Assembly: GCF_014269025.2 (NCBI RefSeq)
Contig: NZ_CP077094.1
Span: 992,001 to 1,056,000 of the forward strand
Direction of reading: 5' to 3'
DNA: 64,000 bases
From: Pseudomonas promysalinigenes
GTDB taxonomy: Bacteria; Pseudomonadota; Gammaproteobacteria; Pseudomonadales; Pseudomonadaceae
Shown piece after piece: positions 43,042-51,508 of this stretch. The notes under the pieces are model-generated. The model was not told the DNA's origin, did no database searches, and saw only the letters and a list, made by a program, of their open reading frames with translations. Each line of letters starts with the position of its first letter. The stretch's first letter is position 1. Position numbers and translations under genes: made by a program.

Positions 43042-43272
43042 TTAGCGGTTTTCATCGCTGCGCGGGGCAGCCTTTGAGGCCAACTGATCCTCTACGGCAG
43101 CACAGCGTGGGCACAGGCAGGCTTTGTTTCGCAGTTCGGCTGGCAGAGCTTGGAGCACCGCCGGATCTATACTCACGCCGTAGCACCAACAGGCCTGGGT
43201 GGCGCTGCGTGGGTCGGCCAGGCTGCAGTGGTTGAGTGCACCGCAGGCAGGGCAAAGCTGGCTTTCAGTCAT
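43042..43272 (-). CDS. Cysteine-rich CWC-domain small protein
   Basis: A 76-residue protein with nine cysteines or so arranged as zinc ligands: CPAC (7-10), C16, the CWC triplet (28-30) and CLCPRC (52-57). This is the Cysteine_rich_CWC family, which probably binds zinc; the role is unknown. Its start lies inside the end of the diguanylate cyclase gene (8-bp overlap), so the two are translated together. It ends 26 bp before rsuA; the three genes may form one operon. Confidence 0.8.
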   Translation of the reverse strand: MTESQLCPACGALNHCSLADPRSATQACWCYGVSIDPAVLQALPAELRNKACLCPRCAAVEDQLASKAAPRSDENR

Positions 43273-44755
43273 GACCGCTTTCCGGTGTTTCACTGCAGAC
43301 GCAGTTGCGACCGGACTGCTTGGCACGGTAGAGGGCACGGTCGGCGCGGGTCAGCAGGGCGTGCAGGGAGTCGCCAGGCTGCAAGGCGCTGACGCCGATA
43401 CTGGTGGTCAGGCGCAAAGGGTTTTCTTCATAGTTGAAGGTCAGTTGCTCGGTACGGCGACGGATCTTCTGCGCCACTTCCAGCGCCTGCCTGCATTCGG
43501 TTTCACGCAACAACACGATGAACTCCTCACCCCCCCAGCGGCAGAGTATATCCGACTGGCGCAGGCTGCCTTGCAGCACGTTGGCGAACTGACGCAGCAC
43601 TTCGTCGCCTGCCAGATGACCATGGGTATCATTGAGCACCTTGAAATGATCGAGGTCGATCAACAACGCGACCAGCGGTGCGCAATTGCGCTGAGCATCT
43701 TTTAGCGCTTGTGCAGCCAGAACATCGAAACTGCGCCGGTTGGGCAGGCCGGTGAGGCTATCGAGGGTGGCTAGCGCCTCGGTGCTGGCGCGATGCCGCC
43801 TGAGCATGCCGTTGAGCAGGCACAGTACCACCAGGGTGATCATCGCGCAGATGACCAGGTTCAGGTACAGCGAGTGACGGATGTGATCCAGGGTGCCGGT
43901 TTCACGTTTGTCCACCATCAGATACCAGCCCAGCTCAGGCAGCTGCCGCACATTGAGGAAGTGGCTGTGGCCCTCGCTGTCGTTGTATTCGTGGCTGCCT
44001 TCGGCAGGCGTCGGGCGTAGTGCAAGCAACGCTTTTAGGTCGGCATTGTCGGCCAGAGGTTGGCCGACCTTCAGGTCATGGGGCGCACCGTGGGAGCCGG
44101 TTAGGATGACCTTCCCTTGGGCGTCAGTGAAGAATACCGAGCGTTGATAGCGAAGCTGATAGTTGTCGATGAGTTTGATCACCGCGTCCACGCTCAGGCC
44201 AACCCCGGCAGCGCCGATGAAGCGCTGCTGGTAATCCAGGACGCGGTAGTTGATGAACACGGTCAGGCTATCCTGGTTCGCCATGTCCACGTCGACGTTT
44301 ATTTCATAAGGCGCTTGCATCTGGCGCAGGCGGAAATACCAGGCATCGCGCCAGGTACCGGGCACCACTTGCTTGAGCACGCCCTTGGCCTGGTAATAGG
44401 TGAGGCTGCGGTCGGAGACGAAGAATGATGTGAAGATATCCTGTTTGCCCATGACCTCGCCGAGGTAGCGGGTGATGCGCTGGGTATCTTGTTCACCGGC
44501 CAGCACCCAGTCACGCAGGAAGGTGTCCTGGGCCATCATCGAGGCGATCAGCACCGGGCGTATGAGGTCTTTCTGGATTTCCGAGTAGACGGTGTCGGAG
44601 GTCAGTGGCAGTTCAGTGTTGACGATGCCGTCACGAATCGCGCTGCGCGAAGCGAAGTAGCTGATCAGCGAAGTGGCGAGAAAGCCACAGGCCAGCAACA
44701 GCAGTAGGGCCAGTATCAGCGAGCGCTGTGATAACAGGGCGGAGCGTGAAGGCAT
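43265..44755 (-). CDS. Membrane diguanylate cyclase with a periplasmic dCache sensor
   Basis: A 496-residue c-di-GMP synthase. Helix 1 is at residues ~12-34 and helix 2 at ~297-317, enclosing a periplasmic double-Cache domain of about 260 residues that should bind a small ligand. The GGDEF domain (~330-490) has an intact active site, GGEEF at 408-412, and the inhibitory I-site RQSD at 399-402, five residues before it, so product feedback is expected. No EAL domain is present. The start ATG at 44755 lacks a strong Shine-Dalgarno. The ligand is unknown; many Cache-GGDEF proteins sense amino acids or organic acids. Confidence 0.92.
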   Translation of the reverse strand: MPSRSALLSQRSLILALLLLLACGFLATSLISYFASRSAIRDGIVNTELPLTSDTVYSEIQKDLIRPVLIASMMAQDTFLRDWVLAGEQDTQRITRYLGEVMGKQDIFTSFFVSDRSLTYYQAKGVLKQVVPGTWRDAWYFRLRQMQAPYEINVDVDMANQDSLTVFINYRVLDYQQRFIGAAGVGLSVDAVIKLIDNYQLRYQRSVFFTDAQGKVILTGSHGAPHDLKVGQPLADNADLKALLALRPTPAEGSHEYNDSEGHSHFLNVRQLPELGWYLMVDKRETGTLDHIRHSLYLNLVICAMITLVVLCLLNGMLRRHRASTEALATLDSLTGLPNRRSFDVLAAQALKDAQRNCAPLVALLIDLDHFKVLNDTHGHLAGDEVLRQFANVLQGSLRQSDILCRWGGEEFIVLLRETECRQALEVAQKIRRRTEQLTFNYEENPLRLTTSIGVSALQPGDSLHALLTRADRALYRAKQSGRNCVCSETPESGHD

Positions 44756-44966
44756 GATCTTCCCATGATGTGTGCCGAGGCGCTCATTCTAGTGAGATGA
44801 ATGGCAAATGACTGCAAGTTTTTAAGGGCCATATTCGGTTGTATCAATTTGTTGCCGAAATGGCACTGCACGCCTCCGAGGCTGTCTGAATCTGTGTCGA
44901 TGAACGCATTGTGTCGACGCTCGTCAGCGCCGCTGTTCGGGCACCCCAGCGGTCCAGGAGGCCGCC

Positions 44967-45407
44967 ATGTCCTATCGAATTCTGTTGATCGCCCTGTTGG
45001 GGTTGATGACCACTGCCTGCGCGCCCTATTACGAAGGCGGCGAGTATTACCGATCCGATTATTACACCACTGACCGCTACGCAGCGCCGGGCTATTACCG
45101 TTACGACCGTTATTATGTAGCGCCGCAGCCACGCTACTACTACCAACCTGCGCCTCGCTACTACCGCCCGGTGCCTGCGCCGCACTATCGGCCCGGTCCA
45201 CCGCCGGGGCTGAACCAGTGGCATGGCAACCCGCGCTACGATTATGGCAACCGCCAGCGCAATGATTACGGGCGAGATCGCGACCGCTACGATTATCGCG
45301 ATGGCAGTCAGCGCTACCAAAACGACCGCTGGCACTCCAACAACCGCGGCGACGACGGCCGCAGGCCAGCTGGGTGGCGCGGCGGTGATCGCAACTGGCA
45401 GCGCTGA
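44967..45407 (+). CDS. Tyr/Arg-rich surface lipoprotein
   Basis: A 146-residue lipoprotein: signal MSYRILLIALLGLMTTAC with the acylated cysteine at residue 18. The mature part is low-complexity, dominated by Tyr, Arg, Pro, Asp and Asn (YYRYDRYYVAPQPRYYYQP and RYDYGNRQRNDYGRDRDRYD), with no predictable globular domain. The ATG has GGAGGCCGCC upstream, so it is translated. Such sequences could be flexible outer-membrane or envelope linkers; the function is unknown. It is convergent with the HIBCH-like gene, leaving five bases between stops. Confidence 0.75.
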   Translation: MSYRILLIALLGLMTTACAPYYEGGEYYRSDYYTTDRYAAPGYYRYDRYYVAPQPRYYYQPAPRYYRPVPAPHYRPGPPPGLNQWHGNPRYDYGNRQRNDYGRDRDRYDYRDGSQRYQNDRWHSNNRGDDGRRPAGWRGGDRNWQR

Positions 45408-45412
45408 GGCTG

Positions 45413-46522
45413 TCACGCATCGAGGTCTTGCAGTGGGTGGCGCCCCTCCCACACCTTGGCGAAATGCGCCTCGACCACCGCTGCGGGCACTTGTGCAACG
45501 TCTGGCCAGTGCCAGCGCGGCTGGTTGTCCTTGTCCAATAGTCGGGCACGCACGCCCTCGCTGAATTCCGGATGCCGGCAGCAATTGAGGCTGATGCCGT
45601 ACTCCATCTGAAACACCTGAGCCAATGACAGGTGGCGTGCGCGGTGCAGTTGTTCCCACACCAGGTGCGCCGTCAGCGGGCAGCCTTGATCCAGGCGCTG
45701 CCCGGCGTCGGCCAGTACCGGGTCGCTATGGTGCTTGAGGCCCTGCAACGCCCGCCAGGCGGCTGCGGGGTCTGCCACATCAAGCAGTGAGTCCAGCTCC
45801 TGGCGCCGCGGCAACCATTGCGCACTCGGCAACTCGGCCCAGGCGCGATGCTGCTCTGCCTTGAGTAGGCTATTGAGTTGTAGGGCGGTCTGCTCTTGCC
45901 AGTTCAGTTGGAGCAACTCTTCGATCAATGACTTTTGCTGTTGTTCGCCGAAGAAACGGTCAGCCAGACCCAGGTCCAGGGCATCTCGGGCGTTGATTGG
46001 CGCTCCTGTCAGCCCTAGGAACAGGCCGAGCTTGCCGGGCAGTCGGGCGAGGAACCAGCTGGCGCCAACGTCCGGGTACAGGCCGATGCTGATTTCTGGC
46101 ATCGCCAGGCGGCTGCTGGGTGTGACGATACGTACTCCAGCGCCTTGCAGCAGGCCCATGCCGCCACCCAGCACATGGCCGTGGCCCCAGCACAGCAACG
46201 GTTTGGGGTAGGTGTGCAGCAGGTAGTCCAGACGGTATTCGGCCGCGAAGAAGCTGGCGGCCAGCGGCGGTACACCGCCGGGGTGCGCGAGACAGGCCTG
46301 GGCCAGCGCTCGCACATCGCCGCCGGCGCAGAACGCCTTCGCGCCGTTGCCACGCAACAGTACGCAGACCACTGCAGGGTCGCGGGCCCAACGGTGCAAC
46401 TGTTCGCCGAGCACTTCGATCATCGGCAGGTCGAGAGCGTTCAGCGCCTTGGGCGCATCGAGGGTGGCGATGCCGATACGGGCGCCATCGACGCCGGTTA
46501 GTACCTCGCAATGAATGGCCAT
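45413..46522 (-). CDS. Enoyl-CoA hydratase/3-hydroxyisobutyryl-CoA hydrolase family protein
   Basis: A 369-residue crotonase-fold protein of the HIBCH (ECH_2) branch. The oxyanion-hole block AFCAGGDVRALAQ (residues ~62-74), the GGGMGLLQGAGVRI block and the catalytic MPEISIGLYPDVGASWFLARLPG region match 3-hydroxyisobutyryl-CoA hydrolase, which removes CoA in valine degradation. The length (about 370 rather than 260 residues) also points to HIBCH rather than a plain hydratase. No valine-pathway genes are nearby, so the substrate is an inference. Confidence 0.85.
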   Translation of the reverse strand: MAIHCEVLTGVDGARIGIATLDAPKALNALDLPMIEVLGEQLHRWARDPAVVCVLLRGNGAKAFCAGGDVRALAQACLAHPGGVPPLAASFFAAEYRLDYLLHTYPKPLLCWGHGHVLGGGMGLLQGAGVRIVTPSSRLAMPEISIGLYPDVGASWFLARLPGKLGLFLGLTGAPINARDALDLGLADRFFGEQQQKSLIEELLQLNWQEQTALQLNSLLKAEQHRAWAELPSAQWLPRRQELDSLLDVADPAAAWRALQGLKHHSDPVLADAGQRLDQGCPLTAHLVWEQLHRARHLSLAQVFQMEYGISLNCCRHPEFSEGVRARLLDKDNQPRWHWPDVAQVPAAVVEAHFAKVWEGRHPLQDLDA

Positions 46523-46649
46523 GGACTACCTCGCACACGTGATCTTGCAAGTATGGCCCGGATGGCTGAGCGTGCCGGTCGTCGGTCGGATCGATTGACA
46601 AGCCCAGGTAGCTTACCTAGTGTCGCGCCATTGTTTACGGATGGCCGCC

Positions 46650-47342
46650 ATGACTGAAGACGATCGCATCAAACTCGAACCCAGCTGGAAGGCTGCCCTA
46701 CGCGCCGAGTTCGACCAGCCCTACATGCAGCAGTTGCGTGAGTTCCTGCGCCAGGAGCACGCAGCCGGCAAAGAGATCTACCCGCCGGGGCCGTTGATTT
46801 TCAACGCGCTCAATACCACCCCGCTGAGCCAAGTCAAAGTGGTGATCCTCGGCCAGGACCCGTACCACGGCCCCGGCCAAGCCCATGGCCTGTGCTTCTC
46901 GGTACAGCCGGGCGTACCGGCACCGCCGTCGCTGGTCAACATCTACAAAGAGTTGCAGCGCGACCTGAACATCCCCATCCCTAATCACGGCTACCTGCAA
47001 AGCTGGGCCGAGCAGGGCGTGCTGCTGCTCAATACCACCATGACGGTCGAGCGCGCCAATGCAGCCTCGCATGCCAAGAAGGGTTGGGAGCTATTTACCG
47101 ACCGAATCATCCAGGTAGTCAGCGAGCAGTGCCCCAACGTGGTGTTCCTGCTGTGGGGGGCACATGCCCAGAGCAAGCAGAAGCTGATCGACGGCACCAA
47201 GCACCTGGTGCTCAAGTCGGTGCATCCCTCGCCACTGTCGGCATACCGCGGTTTTCTTGGTTGTGGGCACTTCAGCCGTACCAATGCCTTTCTCGAACAG
47301 CGCGGCATGGCGCCTATCAACTGGGCATTGCCGCCACTGTGA
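46650..47342 (+). CDS. ung: Uracil-DNA glycosylase
   Basis: A 230-residue family-1 uracil-DNA glycosylase that removes uracil from DNA in base-excision repair. Motifs: the water-activating [17 protein letters not shown] (D70), the [14 protein letters not shown] segment, and the C-terminal [17 protein letters not shown] intercalation loop with the catalytic histidine. The ATG at 46650 is used (MTEDDRIKL); the ATG at 46641 is an alternative that adds three residues. It is a stand-alone gene, convergent with the AbrB-type transporter gene. Confidence 0.95.
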   Translation: MTEDDRIKLEPSWKAALRAEFDQPYMQQLREFLRQEHAAGKEIYPPGPLIFNALNTTPLSQVKVVILGQDPYHGPGQAHGLCFSVQPGVPAPPSLVNIYKELQRDLNIPIPNHGYLQSWAEQGVLLLNTTMTVERANAASHAKKGWELFTDRIIQVVSEQCPNVVFLLWGAHAQSKQKLIDGTKHLVLKSVHPSPLSAYRGFLGCGHFSRTNAFLEQRGMAPINWALPPL

Positions 47343-47352
47343 ATACCGCCCG

Positions 47353-47369
47353 GGGCTGCCAGGCAGCCC
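47353..47369. terminator. Short hairpin between ung and the AbrB-type gene
   Basis: GGGCTG and CAGCCC pair around CCAGG, between convergent stops; a weak terminator without a T run. Confidence 0.4.
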
Positions 47370-48401
47370 TTACGGACGGGCCTTTACCCAATATCTGAAC
47401 AATGGCTCTGCCAGAAACAGCACCAGCACCAGCCGCACCACCTGCAGCGCCGTTACCAGCGGTACCGACAGTTGCAAGGTCTCAGCCGTAAGGCTCATCT
47501 CGGCGATGCCGCCTGGCATCATTCCCAGCGTCAGTGAGCGCAGGTCAAGTTCGGTCATCATACTGAGCACCCATGCAGCGCTGCCGGCAATGGCCATGCA
47601 CAGCGAAGTGGCAAGCAGTGTACGGCCAAGAAAGTACGGTGCGCGGCGGAAAAACGCCCGGTTGAAGTGGCATGCCAGCCCGCTGCCGATCAGCCACTGG
47701 CCTACCTGGCTGGCGCCATCGGGCAGGGCGATCTGCAACGTACCTATAAGGCTTATCGAGGCGGCCACCAGCAGAGGGCCGAACAGCCAAGGGTTGGGTT
47801 GACGCAGGCGCTGCCACACAAAGCCCATGCCCACACCCAGCGGCACGATCAGCGCCAGCCAGCCCCAGCTGACACTGGCGGTGTGGTTCAGTGGCACGCC
47901 ATCGCCTAGCAGAAACTTGAACAGTGCCGGCACGCACAGCACCACCGTCAGTACCCGCAGGCTCTGCGCTGCAGCCACTTGGCTGAGCACAGCACCGTTG
48001 CGCGCGCCAAGGTTGACCATTTCACCCGAACCACCGGGCATGCTGGCGAAGAACGCGGTGGCACGGTCCTCTCCGGTGCGCCGCAGCAGCCATACGCTGA
48101 TGACGCTGGACAAGGTGGTGAACAGTGCGCCGAAGCAGATCAGTGCGAAGTGGCTGGCGACTTGCTCGATCACTGCCGGGGTGAAGTGCAGGCCTATACC
48201 GATACCAATGATGCATTGGCCGCATTTGCGGCCATTGGGTATTTCCGCTAGCTGCCAAGGCGTCAGGCAGCGCACCAGGATGATCGCCAGCAACGAGCCG
48301 ACCATCCAAGGCAAAGGCCAGCCGACCTTGCTGGCGGCATAACCGCCTGCAAGCCCGACCAGCCCGGTGGCAACGAACAGCGGTACAGACCGATCAGGCA
48401 T
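47370..48401 (-). CDS. AbrB-family membrane protein
   Basis: A 343-residue integral membrane protein of the AbrB/AidB-regulator family (two copies of a ~170-residue repeat). The first repeat contains GLAGGYAASKVGWPLPWMVG and a glycine-rich FFASMPGGSGEMVNLG; the second repeats the theme with LTLGMMPGGIAEMSLTAETL. These PGG(x)xEM motifs define the family. A transport role is likely but unproven. It overlaps the tctA stop by eight bases on the same strand, so it appears to be the distal gene of the tct operon and may be involved in the same uptake. Confidence 0.8.
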   Translation of the reverse strand: MPDRSVPLFVATGLVGLAGGYAASKVGWPLPWMVGSLLAIILVRCLTPWQLAEIPNGRKCGQCIIGIGIGLHFTPAVIEQVASHFALICFGALFTTLSSVISVWLLRRTGEDRATAFFASMPGGSGEMVNLGARNGAVLSQVAAAQSLRVLTVVLCVPALFKFLLGDGVPLNHTASVSWGWLALIVPLGVGMGFVWQRLRQPNPWLFGPLLVAASISLIGTLQIALPDGASQVGQWLIGSGLACHFNRAFFRRAPYFLGRTLLATSLCMAIAGSAAWVLSMMTELDLRSLTLGMMPGGIAEMSLTAETLQLSVPLVTALQVVRLVLVLFLAEPLFRYWVKARP

Positions 48402-49908
48402 CGGCCATGGCCCGGCGCTGCAGGCTGCGTTTGCGCCAGATGCGCAGCAGCGGCAGTGCCAGCATGCAGCCCACCAATACCCAAACGCCCATGCTGATCG
48501 GGCTCGACCAGAGGATGCCCAGTTCACCGTTGGAGATCGACAGGGCGCGGCGCAGGTTCTGCTCCATCAGGCCACCGAGGATGAAGCCCAGCAGAATCGG
48601 CGACAGCGGGAAGTCCAGCTTGCGCAGGATGTAGCCCATGATGCCGATGCCGACCATCAGGAACAGGTCGAAGGTGGTGGCATGCACGGCGTACACGCCG
48701 ATTGCGGTAATGATTGCGATCACCGGCACCAGCGCCCAGTTCGGCACGGCCAGAATGCGAGTGAAGATGCGGATCATCGGAATGTTCAGAATCACCAGCA
48801 TGATGTTGGCGATGAACAACGAGGCGATCAGGCCCCAGACGATGTCTGGCTGTTGTTCGAACAGCAGCGGGCCTGGAGTGATGTTGTACAGGGTGAGCGC
48901 GCCGATCATTACCGCAGTAGTGCCCGAGCCGGGCACGCCAAGGGTCAGCATCGGTACCAGCGCACCGCAGCAGGATGCACCGATAGCGGTTTCCGGGGCC
49001 GCCAGGCCGCGGGCATCACCCTTGCCGAACTTGCCCGATTCACCGGCCAGCCGTTTTTCGGTCATGTAGGCAACAGCACTGGCCAGGGTTGCACCGGCGC
49101 CTGGCAGCACGCCCATGATGAAGCCCAGCAGGCCGCAGCGGATGTTGACCACGAACACCGACGCCGCTTCCTTTAGATTGAACAGCATGCGCCCGGTGGC
49201 CTTGACCGCTTCGTGGCCATGGTGGGTTTTTTCCAGCAACAGCAGGATCTCGCTGACCGAGAACAGGCCCAGTACCAGCACCACGAACTGGATGCCATCG
49301 GCCAGGTGCACACTGTCGCCGGTGAAGCGGTAGACGCCGCTGTTGGCATCGATACCGACGGCCGACAGGAACAGTCCGATCAGTGCGGCGATGAAGGTTT
49401 TTAGCGGCTTGTCACCGGCCATGCCGCCCAGGGCGACGATGGCGAACACCATCAGCACGAAGTACTCCGCCGGGCCAAAGGCGATCGCCCACTTGGCCAG
49501 AAGCGGGGCGAACAGCACCATGCCGCAAGTGGCGATGAGCGCGCCGATGAACGAGCTCCAGGCCGACAGCGACAGAGCCACGCCGGCCAAGCCCTGGCGT
49601 GCCATTGGGTAACCGTCCAGGGTGGTCATCACGGTCGAGGCTTCGCCGGGAATATTCAGCAGGATCGAGCTGATCCGGCCGCCGTACTCGCAACCCAGGT
49701 AAACGGCAGCTAGCAGGATCAATGCAGACTCCGGCGGCAGGCCCAGGGCGAAAGCGATTGGGATCAGCAGCGCCACGCCGTTGATCGGGCCCAGGCCTGG
49801 CAGCAAGCCGACCACGGTGCCGATCAGCGTGCCCGACAGGGCGGTGACCAGGTTGTAGGGGGACAGGGCGACGCCGAAGCCCTGGCCCAGGTAGCTCAAG
49901 GTATCCAT
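48394..49908 (-). CDS. tctA: TctA, large membrane subunit of the tricarboxylate transporter
   Basis: A 504-residue inner-membrane protein of the TTT family with about 12 helices. The conserved TctA block GLLPGLGPINGVALLIPIAF (residues ~35-55) recurs in relaxed form near GVLPGAGATLASAVAYMTEK. With TctB and the periplasmic receptor TctC it imports tricarboxylates such as citrate, using the ion gradient. It follows tctB with a three-base gap. The downstream AbrB-type gene overlaps its end. Expression is expected to be under TctDE control. Confidence 0.93.
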   Translation of the reverse strand: MDTLSYLGQGFGVALSPYNLVTALSGTLIGTVVGLLPGLGPINGVALLIPIAFALGLPPESALILLAAVYLGCEYGGRISSILLNIPGEASTVMTTLDGYPMARQGLAGVALSLSAWSSFIGALIATCGMVLFAPLLAKWAIAFGPAEYFVLMVFAIVALGGMAGDKPLKTFIAALIGLFLSAVGIDANSGVYRFTGDSVHLADGIQFVVLVLGLFSVSEILLLLEKTHHGHEAVKATGRMLFNLKEAASVFVVNIRCGLLGFIMGVLPGAGATLASAVAYMTEKRLAGESGKFGKGDARGLAAPETAIGASCCGALVPMLTLGVPGSGTTAVMIGALTLYNITPGPLLFEQQPDIVWGLIASLFIANIMLVILNIPMIRIFTRILAVPNWALVPVIAIITAIGVYAVHATTFDLFLMVGIGIMGYILRKLDFPLSPILLGFILGGLMEQNLRRALSISNGELGILWSSPISMGVWVLVGCMLALPLLRIWRKRSLQRRAMADA

Positions 49909-49911
49909 GTG

Positions 49912-50370
49912 TCAGTTCTCCAGTACGCTCAGCAGGCCAAGGGGCAGGGGTACGTCCATGACGCGGTCGAACAGCCAGTAGAGGAAGACGCTCATGCCCA
50001 CCACCACCAGGGTGCTGTGCAGCCAGCGGCCACCGTACAGGCGGGCCATGGGGATGCCGACCAGAATGGCGCTGAGGATGAAGCCCAGTACTTCGAAGGT
50101 GGCTGCGAACAGCACCAACAGGCCGACGCAGCAGGTGATCTTGATCAGGGTTTGGCGGTCCAGCTCTGGTTCATCGTCCTTGCGCACGATGGGGGTCGGG
50201 CGGATGGCCAGGTACAGCAAGCCCAGGCTCATCAAGCCGAGCATCAGCAACGGGTAGGCCCGGGGCCCTACCGGCTCGTAGGAAAAAGCGGCCTGATAGG
50301 GCCAGGCCATCACGGCCAGGATGGCGCACAGCGCCAGCAAGACCACGGCGAAGAGGCGTTGCAGGATCAT
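49912..50370 (-). CDS. tctB: TctB, small membrane subunit of the tricarboxylate transporter
   Basis: A 152-residue protein with four membrane segments (residues ~5-25, ~38-58, ~78-105, ~120-140), the usual TctB layout. The start ATG at 50370 is used because the longer frame upstream is Arg-rich and overlaps the inter-cistronic hairpin. It lies between tctC and tctA in the order receptor-small-large, typical for tripartite tricarboxylate transporters. Confidence 0.9.
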   Translation of the reverse strand: MILQRLFAVVLLALCAILAVMAWPYQAAFSYEPVGPRAYPLLMLGLMSLGLLYLAIRPTPIVRKDDEPELDRQTLIKITCCVGLLVLFAATFEVLGFILSAILVGIPMARLYGGRWLHSTLVVVGMSVFLYWLFDRVMDVPLPLGLLSVLEN

Positions 50371-50418
50371 GTTGGAATCCTCGGGAATGTTCGACGCGAC
50401 ATAGACCCTGTGGGGCTG

Positions 50419-50465
50419 GGTTGACCTGCGAACCAGTGCCGCGGGGAGTGCTTTACGGGTCAACC
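50419..50465 (-). promoter_or_regulatory. Inter-cistronic inverted repeat between tctC and tctB
   Basis: GGTTGACC (50419-50426) and GGTCAACC (50458-50465) are perfect 8-bp arms across a 31-base loop. In mRNA it could act as an attenuator or protect the upstream tctC segment. Confidence 0.4.
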
Positions 50466-50496
50466 TGCTGCCACCAGGGTCGAGTTACAGCTCCAA

Positions 50497-51477
50497 TCAC
50501 TGAACCAGGCCGAATTCCTTGGCCAGTTTCTTGTACTCAGCCACTTGGTTCTTCACATAACCGTCCAGCTCCGAGCCGGTCATGGCGAACGGGAACAGCT
50601 CACGCTGGTCACGCAGCTTGGCGAAGTCTTCGGAGGCCAGCATCTTGTCGAACGATTCTTTCCACCAGGCGTATTCCTCGTCGCTCACCTTCGGGCCGAG
50701 GTAGAAACCGCGCACCACTGGCCAAACGATGTCGTAGCCCTGCTCCCTGGCAGTGGGGATATCTTTCATTTCTGGCTCGTCCAGGCGGTTTTCAGAGAAC
50801 ACGGCGAGGATGCGCATATTGCCGCTCTGGATGTGCGGCATGGAGTCGGAGATGTCGGTGGAGCCAACCTGGATATGCCCACCCAGCAAAGCGGTGGCGA
50901 TTTCACCGCCGCCTTCAAGGGCCACGTAGCGCAGGTCTCGCGGGTTGATACCCGCTGCTTTGGCGATCAATGCGGTTTGCATCCAGTCCTGGCTGCCGAC
51001 GGTGCCGCCAGAACCGATCACGACCTTGCTCGGGTCCTTTTTCAGCGCCGCGACCAAGTCGTCGAGGCTTTTATAGGGCGAGTCGCTTTTCACTGCGATA
51101 GCGCCGTAGCTGGTGCCGACGGCGGCCAGCCACTTCACCGCGTTCTCGTCAAAGCGGCCGAACTTGCCCTGGGCCAGGTTCAACAAAGAGCCACTGGACC
51201 AGGCGACCAGGGTGCCGGCGTCGGCCGGGCGCTGGGCGACCACCGCGTTGTACGCCACCGCGCCGACACCGCCAGGCATGTAGGTCACACGCATCGGCTT
51301 GCTGAGGATTTTTTCCTGCACCAGGGCGCTCTGCGCCAGCTTACAGGTCAGGTCGAAGCCACCGCCTGGGGAGGCTGGGGCAATGCACTCGGGGCGTTTG
51401 GGCTCGGCGGCCAGAGCGTTACCGGCCAGCAACAGGCAACCGGTGGCGAGGGCGAGGCGGCGCAGGGAAAAGGTCAT
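50497..51477 (-). CDS. tctC: TctC, periplasmic tricarboxylate-binding protein
   Basis: A 326-residue extracytoplasmic receptor (Bug family). A signal peptide (MTFSLRRLALATGCLLLAGNALA, cleavage near residue 24) is followed by the typical mature start RPECIAPASPGGGFDLTCKL. Further Bug hallmarks are VTYMPGGVGAVAYN and the DDLVAALKKDPSKVVIGSGGTVGSQD region. First gene after the porin gene opdH in the same orientation. The hairpin downstream may allow more receptor than membrane subunits to be made. Confidence 0.92.
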   Translation of the reverse strand: MTFSLRRLALATGCLLLAGNALAAEPKRPECIAPASPGGGFDLTCKLAQSALVQEKILSKPMRVTYMPGGVGAVAYNAVVAQRPADAGTLVAWSSGSLLNLAQGKFGRFDENAVKWLAAVGTSYGAIAVKSDSPYKSLDDLVAALKKDPSKVVIGSGGTVGSQDWMQTALIAKAAGINPRDLRYVALEGGGEIATALLGGHIQVGSTDISDSMPHIQSGNMRILAVFSENRLDEPEMKDIPTAREQGYDIVWPVVRGFYLGPKVSDEEYAWWKESFDKMLASEDFAKLRDQRELFPFAMTGSELDGYVKNQVAEYKKLAKEFGLVQ

Positions 51478-51508
51478 CGTCAGTCTCCGTGAACATTGTT
51501 GTTTTGAA

